Made by a program: the position numbers and the translations under genes. From Pycnopodia helianthoides (Eukaryota; Echinodermata; Asteroidea; Forcipulatida; Asteriidae), in contig CM063249.1 of assembly GCA_032158295.1 (NCBI GenBank), forward strand, positions 2,450,501-2,514,500: 64,000 nt of DNA. The letters are read 5' to 3'. Shown one piece after another: positions 1-56,030 of the stretch. Numbering within the stretch: the stretch's first letter is position 1; the number at the start of each line of letters is the position of its first letter. Below the pieces are notes generated by a model that was not told the origin of the DNA, did no database searches, and saw nothing but the letters and a program-made list of their open reading frames with translations.

Positions 1-625
1 GATCGGCGCGCAAAGGATTATGGGTGAAATCCAAACCCAAGCAATCATCATGGTGCGCTGATTTTGAAGCAATTCGGGACACAATATAAAAGCTAGCGTA
101 GTTAAATGTAAACTACAGCATGGCGTCCATCTTGGGAGCTTTATTTATTTGTTAACATAATTTTTTTACAAGATACATTGCAATATATTTTTGATATAGC
201 GCTTGTGCATGGGCTATTGCATGCAGAGAAGAAATACACCATTGACTTGTAAAAATACATTCACCACTGACAAGGAAACTGGAGCCGGCCTTTTTTCATT
301 GAGAAATTTTCATTGAAAGTACTCAAGTTTCTTTGTCAACAATGAGAGCACAAGATTTTGAAAATTCAAAGACTATAAACCCCGGCTTATACTTGCGAAT
401 TGCAGGGGTATAAAGAAATGTGTTACTTCGCCACAGTCAGGAAACAACGTGTACTTAATGTTTTGCATCATGATTGCCAATTCGCATTTCACGCGGAAAA
501 CATAAACTGGCCATGTTGAAATAAAATAATCACACAGGTGTTCTTTGAAAGTTGACGCAGCCACAACGTAGGATTTACAACTTTGCACCAGGAGTCGTCA
601 GTCTTAAAAAAATTGCTTTTTGCCA

Positions 626-1010
626 TAGCTAAAACTTTGCCCATCCATCGAGGATTTGTACTGACGAAGTTTCGCCATCCACCAAGGATTTGTACTGACG
701 AAGTTTTGCCCATCCACCAAGGATTTGTACTGACGAAGTTTTGCCCATCCACCAAGATTGTACGGATTTTGCCATCACCAGGATTTGTACTGACGAAGTT
801 TTGCCCATCCACCAAGGATTTGTACTGACGAAGTTTTGCCCATCCACCAAGGATTTGTACTGACGAAGTTTTGCCCATCCACCAAGGATTTGTACTGACG
901 AAGTTTTGCCCATCCACCAAGGATTTGTACTGACGAAGTTTTGCCCATCCACCAAGGATTTGTACTGACGAAGTTTTGCCCATCCACCAAGGATTTGTAC
1001 TGACGAAGTT
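626..1010. repeat. 35-bp tandem repeat
   Basis: About ten copies of a 35-bp unit built around ggatttgtactgacgaag and cccatccacc. The last seven (from 781) are essentially identical; the earlier ones are degenerate (spacings 34, 35, 60). The unit has no stop in some frames, which creates spurious ORFs on both strands. Confidence 0.95.
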
Positions 1011-2383
1011 ATTGTTAGATATCCAAAACTGTCGTCAAAGTTCTTGTTCTGTTATAGGAGTCAGCCAGTTGGGATTTCACTGCTGATTTATAAATATTTT
1101 AACTTGTGAATAAGTTGTGAATAAAAGACGATAAATCTGTCAATGTTAGGTTATCCATCTTTTCCAGGGTGCTGCGGAAATCTAAAAAGGTGAAGAGGTG
1201 AAAACCAAAAAGGAAAGATTCCAAAAAGCTCTGGCACACCGATATACTAAATTTACCAGAAACAAATACCTGAAAGAAAGGAAGTAAATCCACCATAATA
1301 ACATATTTTCAAAGAAAATATTGTAACCTGGAGAAGAAAAGAAAGCCTACCAAAGAAAACGGAGCCACGAACGAAGTAAAGTGCAATAATTGAGAAAGAA
1401 TCTGCTGAGTTGAAACTTGACACCGTTACCACTTTTAAAGATAAAAATGCTCAGTTTCACAAGATATTTTTTATATATCATGTGGTCCCCTTAACTTTTT
1501 TTTAGTAACCCGACTCAAATTAAACCAATGCATTTAGATGCATTTAATTAAACCCATGCACCTAGATGCAATTAGTTAAACCCATGCATTATAATGCAAC
1601 TAATCAACAATAACCACTACCCCAAACAGCAACCGCGGGCTTTGGAAAAACTTATTTTTTACAATATTGTAATTTTTTTCGGATTAAGAGGTTTCCACAA
1701 CCAATGCTAGAGTAAGAAATATGCGAGCCTGCATAATAAACAATGCCTTTACAGAAGGTTTCAGATTTTAAAAAGATAAAGTAAATTACGAGTTGACTTA
1801 AGGCAGGGTATACTTTTGGTAATTGTCAAAGACCAGTATCCTCGATTGGTGTATTCCAAAATATGCCTACAATAACAAACATGCGAACATTTTTGGCTCA
1901 ATTGCTCATCGAAGTTGCAGTAAAATAATGAAAGTAAAAGTATTATTATAATTTTATTTTTTAGTTGTGTGCTTTCAGACGCCGGAGAAAGGCTTCAATC
2001 TCAGAATCAAATTTGTGGGCGACAAATTACCTGTTTCTCTAAAACTTCATTGCTTCATCGTTTCTAACAATGTTTTATAATATCATCAGCTTTCCAGTGC
2101 TCTTTACCAAGTAAGTTTTTATGGTCAATAACTTGTAGTGCAATTACCAAAAGTACACCCTGCCTTTAGTTAACTGTGTAAAAATTGTTTATATTATGAC
2201 TTGAAGCTGTGAAGGAAAGAACCGTCCATTTTAGACAACACCAAGAAAATGATCTGAATTTATGTTGATTCTTAAAACAACCGCTGTATTTGAAGGACAC
2301 TGGAGTTTTCAGAGTCGACACAATCACATCTACGTGGTAATGCCAGAAACGATCTTAAAGAGGAAAGCTGTTTATCATCTTAC
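1011..2383. other. Non-coding or unresolved stretch downstream of EGF exon 27
   Basis: No EGF, Reeler or other known domain was recognised on either strand. A minus-strand open reading at 1099-1210 follows a ttttttag acceptor-like site and ends in a stop; it might be a terminal exon but has no recognisable content. Confidence 0.4.
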
Positions 2384-45936
<43,553 letters not shown>

Positions 45937-47751
45937 GGTGACTTCAACCTCACCAGGTCTCACTCTTAACACGTCGATTTAACTGCAAATGGACTTAAAA
46001 TTAGCGGTTCTTGGCCTTAATTTACTAAGTTCAATATATGTTTCCTTGTGTGTATACGTGTAAGTGGTACGTTTCGGAAGATTGCCCATACAATCTGCGT
46101 AGTCACCAAAATTTCAGCGCTGGGTAGGTTTTTGTTCCCTTATTATTTTTTACAAAAGAAACATAATTCAATCAAGGTAGCCTATAACAAACCGTTCAGC
46201 TGTGTATAAACGTATATTACACTCCCTGAAATTCACGTATTGTTGTTAGTTGGTGACAAAGGCACTGGTTTCAACGTGACCTTGCTGTACAAATCCTGTT
46301 TGAAAACTGTAGCCTGTGCCTACCTCTCCTATAATTCCATAACAGGGGTACAATTACACGAAGTAGCAATCCAAGGCTATGCATAGATGACGAATCGCTA
46401 AAAGTTTTCAATTGAGAAGCCGTACACGGCTGTTTTTTTTAATATGCTTCAGTGGTTTTCTATAGTGCAAAAAAACAGTCCTTACTTTTTTCCAACAAAG
46501 ATGTTTCGGGTTCGTGTAAACAGAATTTTCAGTTTAACACAAGTTGTAACCATTAGTTTTGATGTGCCTTCTTACAGCGGCTGATTGTATGAATTACTTT
46601 CTGGTGATTATTACAAATTGGGATACATTTGTCATCCCATTCAAATGATTAGATTATATTAGTTTATATTTATGTATTCATCGTGAAAACATGGAAAGTG
46701 TTTTCTCAGTCATTAAAAAAACAATTTGTTTTTTAAAAAAGATGGCCAACATTACAACATTACAGATAACAAAAACGAACAAGGGTGAGAAATAAAAAGC
46801 AAAAGGCATGTCATAAAGAAGAGAATACAGCTTTCAACCAGCCCATGTCAGCCCCCACCCCCCACCCGCCAGATTAATTTGTCTGGGAAAAAAGTTGTCA
46901 TAACTGTCTGGTGGCTTGGAATCCTGAACCGATCTGTGTTCATCCGAGGGTTTTCTTATTCTACCCGACCTGTTAAATGTAGCACTTTATACATAACATA
47001 TCAAATACATTATAAATAACAACAAAGGTGTACCGACAGCGGCTAATAACTGCTTGGTTTCGGTTTGGGAGTTGCTGTTGTTGTTTTTTTTTGTTTTTTT
47101 GGCTCGGCTGTTTGTTTGTTGGGGGTGTTTGTTTTGTTCAGGTGAACAAAACACTTAAACACTGATAAACTAACTGACAAATAGATGCAAGAAAAATGAA
47201 TATCAATAAGCATAAAAGTAAAAAGGTATAATTAAAAAGTTTCATAATGATTATTTATATACAAGGTAAAGTGTTTTGTTAAAAGTTATTTAAAACAAAA
47301 ATGAAAAACACCCAATCTGCGAAAATTGCATCAAATTAGGTTTCACTCGTTTGAGTGAATACAATTGAAAACAATTTCCCGTCAGGGATTGTTTTCACGT
47401 GTATTATCCATGTGTCGATTGCACCAGTCGAAATAGACAACGGCGTTTTTCTAAACTTCAAAAGTAGTTCAAGAAAGAACTATTCCTCCCGGACAGGATC
47501 GATACTTGTAATAACTTTATAATCAGTGGGCCTCCAGCTTGAAACTAATACATCATTACAATCCATTTTCACCTTTAAGGCTTGGTAAAGCATATCTTTA
47601 AGAGACACAGGGAAATTAAAGACTAGGGTGAACAAAGAATCCTTTGTGATTTAAAATTACCCCCCCCCCCAAGAACATCTGGTGTCCATACACATCCAAA
47701 CACTCTGAAAACACCCTGACCAGAATTTTCTCGGGTCAGGCTGAGCACGAA

Positions 47752-47905
47752 CCAGGGCTCGATTTCACAAAGAGTTCAGACTGATCGTAACTGCAAATCC
47801 ATCGCAGTTGCTTAGCAAAGAGTGATGTCACAATACGAATCACTATGGTAATACTGATAACTCATCTTAAGATGAATCTTTGTGCTTTGTGAAATCGACC
47901 CCTGG
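47752..47905. mobile_element. MITE-like inverted-repeat element
   Basis: The ends ccagggctcgatttcacaa(ag) at 47752-47772 and ctttgtgaaatcgacccct(gg) at 47885-47905 are inverted repeats of 21 bp with one mismatch. The 154-bp body is non-coding. The flanks share ggtca-type motifs that may belong to an older element it inserted into. Confidence 0.75.
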
Positions 47906-48879
47906 TCAACAAATGGAATTTTGACTCAAATCTGCGTCAATTGTAACAAATTCTTGGTAATTTTGACACAAATTCCGGGTCATATCGACCAGAAATGGGT
48001 CAGGCCCAGAGGGACCCAGATCAGGGTCGATTCTGACCCTGAGAGGATTTACAGTGCAGACGAGTCAGACGATCGAAGTTCAGTTCAGTTCAGTTTACAC
48101 AAGCATGAAAAATCAGTAACAGGGGATTAAAAGAGCAACAAAAACAATGAAGAACAAACAAAAAACCTAAATTATAGCATTAAACTAAATACATTTTGCA
48201 AAGCGCTTATATTTTTAGCCACTTTTAACATGAAAAACATCGATGATTATCATGGTAAAAGTCTTTAACTGTGACTGTCTTCCTGTTTCACTTTGCTTAT
48301 CAATTACTACCAACATGCTGATACATAGATCCAGAGACAGTTTGTGCCTAGAAGCTGCAGGGTCCATAAGCGTAGTACTTATCCCTTTGAGTCCATTCAG
48401 ATATTGTTAAACCAATGTTAACACTGACCCTTATGTTTAATAGGCCTTCAACTGATGTGGCCCTCAAGAAAGAGTATACATGTACTCTGTCCAGCAGCTC
48501 AAGGTGAAGCTGGCTTTGTTAGGGTAAGAAGAGGTTGAAATCATGTCAAGGGTGAGTCATCTACCATAGAAATGTCACCATGAAAAGGTACATCGTTTAG
48601 TTGAAAAACGTACAGGTCAGGAATTGAAGTGGTTAACACTGTGGGGTAGCAACTTCTTTCAGACGAGATATTTACTCTAGTAGCTTTCTGTTATCATATA
48701 CGTCTATTTGTTTTTACCCACCATGAGCTGTGGATGCTATAATATCACTTCGGAATCAACTCCTGATAATCAGCGATATCTTAAAATGTATAATGCATGG
48801 TGGTAATAAACGTAGCTCTAGGAGGGCTGTACCATAAAGTTGACTTCCTGAAACTACGATGACATGTCCTAACTTTTTA

Positions 48880-49135
48880 TATTACCAAGACGACTTGCTG
48901 CAAGTATTATATGTCGACTTGTCTTTATATCTCCCCAAGACGACTTACTGCAAGAAAGATGTTAACTTGTCCTAAGACTTATCTCTTCAAGACGCATGTA
49001 AGATTTCGACTTGTCCTGACAAATTATCTCACTAAGACGACTTACTGCAAGTAAGATGTCGACTTGTCTCAACAATTTATCTCACTAAGACGACTTACTT
49101 AGACTTAACTCGCCAAGATGACTTGACTAAACCCA
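48880..49135. repeat. About 50-bp imperfect tandem repeat
   Basis: Five units beginning caagacgactt or taagacgactt, each with atgtcgacttgtc and ttatctc blocks, at spacings of about 45-54 bp. Confidence 0.75.
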
Positions 49136-50935
49136 AGTCGTCGACTTACAGTGTCAATTTTTCTCACCGGTACGAATTACTGAAATTATTAGATAAAATA
49201 GTAAATCGAATTCTTAGCTGTCTTGATGAAGTAAATTATCATGATGCGTTGTCTTAACTCATTCTATAAAATAAACAACTTGTCAAATAAATAATTTGTC
49301 TCCTTATATATAATCTTCCAAGATTTGATCTATAGACCCTTATTTCACGAGGTGATGTAATCCATCCAAAACCGCCTGCAAACATTTTTCAAGAGTCTGA
49401 ATGAAACATTTCGTAACAAGAGAGAGTTCAATGACTTGACTACATCAATGGAGACGATAATCGTGCTTGCTAGTCTCGTTCCACCTGAGTCACTGTAAAA
49501 ACATTTTCGCTTGACAATTAGTCACCACGCCCATGATTCTCATTATAATAAAGTTTCATTTTATACAACACAGGATTGGTGTACTACATGATTGACTCAT
49601 GTTTCTGCATGGCTTCGCATTACGCCTTATCCTTTTCACAAGTGTGACGTAATTCCACTGTAAGCCCCGCCCACTTTGCACAAATTTCAATTTATAAGTT
49701 TGAAGGCGTGTCTGATTTATGCGACTTCGGCTGAGCGGCTATGACTGTTTGCCTCCATGATGAGAGCGTTGGAGAAAAGGAATTTTCAGCATACCAGCCA
49801 CAGCCACAGCCAAACCCATAAATTCGGACACGGCCTGACATTCGCTCGGCCCCAGCGGCCTATCCAGGACCGCTGGGATGGGCTAATCAGCTTGCACAGA
49901 TTCTTGTTCAGGAAGTACGTCATACGTGCAGTGCTTGCAGTGTGAGTGTGATGCATGATGGGACTGAGCATGGGACTGGCATTAACGTTAACGATACGTT
50001 TGCCCATCCCAGCGCCTTTGGTTTTAAGGCAAGGCGCTGGGGACGAGCAAAGGCCTGACAGTCACTCAGATTGGTTAGTCAAGTGATGGCGCTATTGATT
50101 GTTTACCCTTGTAATTCGCTTGGTCCTAGACTTGACCCAAGTCGAACTTTCGTCGAGTCCTCGTCTGATTAATCCACCGCATGCATCGCACGCAGCTTTA
50201 TTCCACACTTTGTTGTGCGCCCTCCATCGGCAGGAAAGTGCCAATCAACTCTGATTTATAGAAAGTCCGACTTGATGAATCCGCCAGGAGGCACCCCGCG
50301 TGATATGTATTTATTCACAATGCATGTGCAACAGTAGCCCTATGTAGGACTCTTCCTCTGTGCTGTACACTGTAATACGAAAGTGAAAGGTCACCAGGGC
50401 TAGTGCAACCGTTTAAATATGCATCATACGGGTCCGCTACTGCCCAATGTAATCGGTTAATTTTTTTAAGACTCATTCATTTTTCAAATACGTGTTCACA
50501 AATTTAACTCCACATGTCGAATCATTATTGATTTATGATCTTGTGATTAAGCTGATTTATAGTTAGTACACACAAATTTAATTGAAATACCACAAATAAT
50601 AATAAGGTGTCAAATGGATTCTTAGAGAGCTCACGGCTGACCCCAAAATATAATGAATGGTTAAAGAAACAAATCAATACATTGTGATGGAATTACTAAT
50701 ACAGGTATTATTAGCATTGTCAGAGAAACATGCGATCTTCCTGACTTGACTACTGCATTTTTATCTGGTCAAGTTAACAATATATCACTAAATAAATGGC
50801 TATAGTTGAAACCAAGTTTTCTTAACTCAAGTCTGTCTTTCTGTTTGATTGATGTGTATTAGTGAACTGACTGTGTTTTCTCTGTTCGATTTGTTAACTT
50901 ATGGTTGTTAAATATGTAGTTTTTGTACCATTCAG

Positions 50936-51526
50936 GATCAGCTGTCGGCATATTATACGTGATAATGAAGCATTTTGTCGGAATCTATTTCAGTACATCT
51001 ATCACATTGGCCGATGGCATGGCGAACTTGGGCGAATCCTTTGTCTTCGTGGCTGTGGTGCCCCTGGTACAGCTTTTTCTAGATATCTACGGCTGGAGAG
51101 GAACAATGCTTCTACTTGGAGGATTAATGTTACACCTCGCTGTCTGTGGAGCTCTAAGGAAGCCTCCTGCTGCAAGTAGGAGTCAAGATGGTTATGAGGC
51201 AGCTCACACGGACGACGAGCAAGAGGCCAGGGACGACAGACTGGTACCAAGTAACCGCTTTGCCTGTTCTTGTTTTACCACAATCTACTCATTTGCTAGA
51301 GATACAATCCGGCTTGGTTTATTCTCCTCCATATCCTTCTGGCTTGTTGTATTTATATCAAGCTTTTGGCAAATGCTTTATTCTTCTTGGGTAATATACT
51401 ATGTGCAACACACTACTGTGTATAAAGAATTCACACTGGAAGACGCATCGCATTTCATTGTCGCTTATGGAATCGGAAGAATGGTAGCTTCCGTTGTGAT
51501 TTGTCCATTGATTCAATCTGTAAAAG
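50936..51526 (+). CDS. Monocarboxylate-transporter-like exon (MFS)
   Basis: The exon opens after taccattcag in phase 1. The peptide starts GSAVGILYVIMKHFVGIYFS, then TLADGMANLGESFVFV and IYGWRGTMLLLGG, the TM4-TM6 region of the SLC16 family (yF-x-A-G-A-x-G and YGWRG motifs). An acidic loop (DGYEAAHTDDEQEARDD) is followed by hydrophobic segments of the second half, ending at GIGRMVASVVICPLIQSVK. The likely donor is ggttgtga at 51527; the frame then runs to a stop at 51726 through non-transporter sequence. SLC16 proteins carry monocarboxylates or related solutes with protons across membranes. The N-terminal exons (DGGWGW motif) and C-terminal exons were not found nearby, so this may be a fragment. 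Confidence 0.7.
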
Positions 51527-51889
51527 GTTGTGAGCACATACACATGGTTTCTTTTATAAACCATTCTTCTCCATTCAAGAAAGACCTTTGGAATCATGTT
51601 TTTAGTCTATTTTGTAGCCCAAATAGCCCAACGAAGCCGGTGTGTCCCTTTAAACAGTACGATTCATTCTTCGTTACGTTTTCTTCGATTATATTACTTT
51701 ATTTTCTCGAAATAAAAATGTTGTAACACCAACTTCAATTTGCCTTACTTCGCATTCACAGGGGATCTTGTATTACCTGGTCTTGTGTTGATATCTTGCT
51801 TGTCCTTGTGTGAGGTGAGCATGTTCCGGATCTTGTTCCGGATCTAGAGAGGTTTGCCTATGTAGGGGAGAGTTATAGAACTAGTTGCT

Positions 51890-52745
51890 TCAACTATTGA
51901 GTGGGGAGGAATATGCGAAGGGAAAATTGTGGTGGCAGATGGACAGCAAGTGAAGCTGCACATCACATAAAATACTTGGAAATATTGGCAGCTTTTCTTG
52001 CTCTAGGATCGTTTGCTGCAAATGATAAATCATAAACATGTAAAGCTTAAGGTAGACAACAGCACGTCGGTAGCCTATATAAATAATAGGTGTACGATCC
52101 AAGGCGTGGAACAGATTGGCCAAAGCACTGTATGGATATGGGCTTTAGATAAAAACCTCTGGTTTACTGCAACCTATATACCAGGAATTCTCAATGTTGA
52201 GGCCGATCAAGAATCAAGACCGTTCCATGACCAAACTGAATGGAAACTAGACTCATTTATGTTCACGTTAACGGGTCTCCAAATATGTTTGCCTCTAGAT
52301 TGAATAGGCGAAATAAAAAATTTGTCTCACGACGACTTGACCCAGATTCATTCTATGTTGATGCATTCACTATTGACTGGAACGCATTTTTCTTTTATGC
52401 CTTTCCTCCATTTAGTTTTTGCACTGGACAAGGCAATTGGCATTATTATGTCCCCACTATGAACAACACAACCATGGTTCGCCCATGTTGGTGAACAATC
52501 TAATAATTCTGCCCAAGACTGACACCTTATTACAATTGACTCAATCAAGACAAAAAGACAGATGCCTCATTAAAATTGACTCAATCGACACAACAGCATC
52601 CGCTTCGAAAGAACATGAGGATGATTGGCTGCCATGTATCCGGCGATCACTTGAAATGCAAAATATATCACCAGAAGCAACATCCGTCATCATGGCATCA
52701 TGGTATCATGGCGAGAAAGCACCAAGAACAACGTGGTCACTGAAG
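51890..52745 (+). mobile_element. DIRS-like retroelement relic (RNase H and following region)
   Basis: Plus-strand readings in changing frames: EAAHHIKYLEILAAFLALGS, KLKVDNSTSVAYINNR, ATYIPGILNVEADQESR, FASRLNRRNKKFVSRRLDPD, FYVDAFTIDWNAFFFYAFPP. The order RNase H (YLEILAAF, VDNSTSVAYIN, H/Y-I-P-G-x-x-N-x-E-A-D), then DLFASRLN-like and VDAFTxDW...YAFPPFS, is characteristic of DIRS elements. The last part (PCIRRSLEMQNISPEATSVI, then MASWYH) resembles the N-terminal arm of their tyrosine recombinase. Stops and frameshifts make it inactive. The RT domain is not found upstream. Confidence 0.7.
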
Positions 52746-52749
52746 TGTG

Positions 52750-55660
52750 ACTGATGACGTAATAGGATCCCCAATGATCGCATGCCCTCCCACTCGAGGA
52801 ATAACCCCACCCTGTTTCGTGGGTTGACTTAATTCATTAGGTGTACTCGTTCGTATACTTTGAAGACTGAAGCTACACGGTCCGTTGTGCAATCTCATGG
52901 GATCCCTTTCGTGTTCCTGATGGCTACATAGAATCTCAATCAAACTTCAACTACCAGGGATTTTGGAGATTATACAAAATCTTTGCACCATATGAAGTCT
53001 GTGATGCTTTGTACATGACGTCATTATATTAAATCAACTTATATTAAATCAGTATATAGAAAATGTATATCTGGGTACCCATAAATGCTTTACACCATAG
53101 GAAGCTCCTATTGTATACTTAAAGCGAACAAATCTTCGGTAGTAAGACAAAAACTTGAATCCTGGTATAGCTTTCAAAAAGATTATGTACAGATTTTTTT
53201 TCAGAAGTAAACGGATCAAACTTTATGTATACTTTTTTGTTTTTTCTCAACGTAATCCTAATGTTTAGGCCGAATAACAGTAAAGATACAATAAAAGTTA
53301 CAAATGAAAGGTTCAGCTGAATTCAGTGTTTACTTGTTGAGAAAACAGCATCGTGAACGTCAAATCCTTTCACGTTTAGTGAGGTCACAGCGGGTACTAA
53401 CTGCATCTCTTCTTTTTTCCGTCAACTCTTCTCTACTGTCACAATACTTGGGTTTTGGGGTTTTCTTTCCTACTTTATCTTCACATATTAACTTTTAAAG
53501 TACACAACACGAAAAAGTCAAATTAACAAAAGCAAGACAGTTTAAACAGAACTATTCGTATTTTATTTCGTTTTCTACGATATATAACTTTATATTTCTC
53601 GAAAAGAATATTTTGTGACATTGACTTCAATTGGCCTCGCTTCAGGTTCATTTTTGACTATCGTGGTATACTTGGAAAGAGTATATCAAATTATGATTGG
53701 CCTCAAGTTCTTGTTATGCTCTGTACTCCCAAACTTGTCACCACTGGGAGCATTGTTCTGATGCGTCTCTATGAACAAATAACCGGTCAGCAATATTTTG
53801 TCATTGAACGAAGACACACGTTATATGAGTAGTACTAACTGTGAGGGACTTGCAGCAAACCAGTGTAGTAGGGTTGTCCCTTGAAACTTACCCCCGATCA
53901 ATAGAGTTACAAAAAGAAGGAAAACTAGACTTATAGTGTTTTGTGAAAACAGACACTAGGTGTTCGGGTATCGCTTGGGTCAGTTTTGTGTAAACGCGTG
54001 AGCTATTTCATTAAGTTGACATTTGGTGCTATTACTGTTTTATGGTGTGCCTAACAAGCTACCCACATTAGCAATATTCTAAAAAGAAAAAAGAACACGT
54101 TCAAAAGCCTGACAGTTTGTTGTTAGCGAGGTTTGCATGGACGGCTGTTCTAGAGACTAACAAAGCATAATGCCAAAATCTGGTTGCGTGATCCTAGAAC
54201 AGAGTTTAGAGTACAATCATGTTTGACGGACTTTGAACCTTGTGGTCAATGGAGCGAAAAGTCGCTTACGATGCAACTGGATAAGATGGAGCATTGTGTG
54301 TGTGTTTTCAGTGCAATTATTTTCCCGCGGTTTAACAGCGGATGAATGCATACCCGAGTACAACCGGAAGTTAAGGTCGAATACGTAACTCTTTTTGGCA
54401 AAGTTTGAGAACGCTTAAGGACCTACAACCTTATGTAAACATTTTGACTAAAATAAAAGTAGTTCTTGAGATATGGAGTTTTCAACTTCCGGTTTGAACC
54501 GGAAGTCAAGGTCAAGTGGGGTCACACTGTGCAAAGCGTTTGTTTACCCCGTAAAGACCGTGTTGATGTTGTGTAGATTGTACATATTCAACATGTGGTT
54601 CAGTAGTGATGATTTGCTTTATATATTAAAGGAACATTACAGAATTGGTTTTGCTAACAAAACAGTTGCATGCAGTGGAAGTACTTTATGTAATCCACCA
54701 TACATAACCAAACATAAACTGACAAACCTGTCGAAGTTTGAGATCGATCGGCCATCTGGGTCACGCGTAAATAGTGAAAACCGATTACACATTTGCATGA
54801 AATCATTTGAATATCCAGGCATGGTCCAGGCTTGCAAATGTCCCTTGATAGATTTTTGAATATCCCCTCATGCGTTTCAGTGCGGACAGCCGTTGATATA
54901 CTTATTCCTAGTCAGGCTTTGGAGGTGGCTGTTTGCGGTTGTATACTGAAAGGCCACCGAAGGATCATCCGCATAAATAATTAGTGGGATTAATTAAATT
55001 TTTGTTCTGTTACAGTCTAGGCAAATATTTTTGTCTCGTGTTGTACTGTCACATAAAAATTGTTTTAAAACGTACTGCTCAATCTGGGTGTAAACTATTT
55101 AATAAATATCTGAATACAAAAATATTATAACATTAATAAACTGGAAAACATGAAACTGTATTCAAACTCGTTTACAACCGCTGAATTGATTTCCATAATT
55201 TTCTTTAAAGTCAATTGAAAACTTAACGTTGGCTTTTTAACTAACTCTTCCATACACTCGTGAACCTATGATATCAAATTTTCATTCAAAAATCAAAACC
55301 TTTCTATACAAAACAAATACACGTACAGTAGAACAATATGATGACTACACGAAGCTAAACTTCTAAAAAAGAAATTCAATTTTGTGAAATGGATTTTCAA
55401 AATGTTGATGATTATAACTTTATATGGGCCCCTAAGTTATATTTATAGTTAAGGGTAAATTAAATTTTGCAAAAAATAAAAGTAATTTTCAAAGTAAATA
55501 TCATTCATTTCTTGTGTATGTTTAATCTTTTCCACTTAATAATTTGCCCCACTGTAATTGTACGTGGTGTCACGCACAGACAACACGACGAAATCGTAAA
55601 CACGTCAGTGACGATCTTAAAATAGCGAAATCACGCAGATAATTTCGCCCAGAAAAGGCT
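52750..55660. other. Gene-poor stretch
   Basis: No protein domain recognised. At 54360-54680 there is a repeat with acttccggtttgaaccgg and ggggtcacactgtgcaaag that recurs at 57660-58000 and 62806-62870. Confidence 0.5.
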
Positions 55661-55769
55661 ATGCCGAATGATGCACAGTTGCTCCCACAAAGAAAAAAAG
55701 CTTATAAAACGATAGCTTACACATTCATCTATGAGAATCGTCAGTTTTTCCTGACAAATTTTTGTACTC

Positions 55770-56030
55770 CAGTCAGGGCGCAACATTTGTTTCCTACAGA
55801 TCCCAAGTATAGGCGGTTGTGGGCCGCGAAAGTCAGACTAACGAGGGCAAAGTGGTCCGGTCTGACGTCGTTTTCGACGCTATGCAGCGAACACTTCGAG
55901 CCGTCGGGTTCGAAGCACGACGCGTCGTGCTTCGAACCCGGAATATACCACACATGACATGAAGAGAAAAGTCGTTCTAAAACATGACGCCATCCCAACC
56001 TTTTTTCCAGTTAGTGGAAGTCGAAGAAGC
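55770..56030 (+). pseudogene. THAP zinc-finger domain fragment
   Basis: After an acceptor-like gtactccag (55764-55772) the reading is RAQHLFPTDPKYRRLWAAKV, then RLTRAKWSGLTSFSTLCSEH and FEPS. CSEHF and the W-x-x-x-V segment are THAP hallmarks. GSKHDA, encoded by the left arm of a palindrome, interrupts FEPS-SCFEPG. The end of the domain, KRKVVLKHDAIPTFFP (the AVPTIF-type motif), lies in the next frame from 55962. The N-terminal C-x-x-x-C part was not found, and one frameshift separates the two parts. THAP domains bind DNA and occur in host regulators and P-element-type transposases; which this was cannot be told. Confidence 0.6.
55905..55940. repeat. Perfect 36-bp palindrome
   Basis: cgggttcgaagcacgacg is followed directly by its exact reverse complement, with no spacer. 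The right arm encodes the native-looking SCFEPG of the THAP domain, so the left arm looks like the inserted copy. Confidence 0.95.

Larger units (their letters stand above)
45985..50935. other. Region upstream of the Reeler-EGF gene
   Basis: Divergent intergenic space or 5' introns between the Reeler-EGF start (minus) and the transporter exon (plus). No coding domain recognised. Contains a small inverted-repeat element (47752-47905) and an approximately 50-bp tandem repeat (48880-49135). Promoters could not be placed. Confidence 0.5.

Noticed and set aside
489..990. Long overlapping ORFs on both strands in the 35-bp repeat
   Set aside because: They arise because the repeat unit has no stop in several frames; there is no splice or start context and no protein domain.
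1099..1296. Minus-strand ORF as the last exon of the Reeler-EGF gene
   Set aside because: Acceptor-like site and stop are present, but the peptide has no recognisable content and its phase could not be linked with confidence.
49757..50007. ORFs on both strands near 49.8 kb as first exon of the transporter gene
   Set aside because: No DGGWGW or other SLC16 N-terminal motif and no compatible donor seen.
54473..54859. 128-residue plus-strand ORF
   Set aside because: Lies within a dispersed repeat (acttccggtttgaaccgg family); the peptide has no domain.
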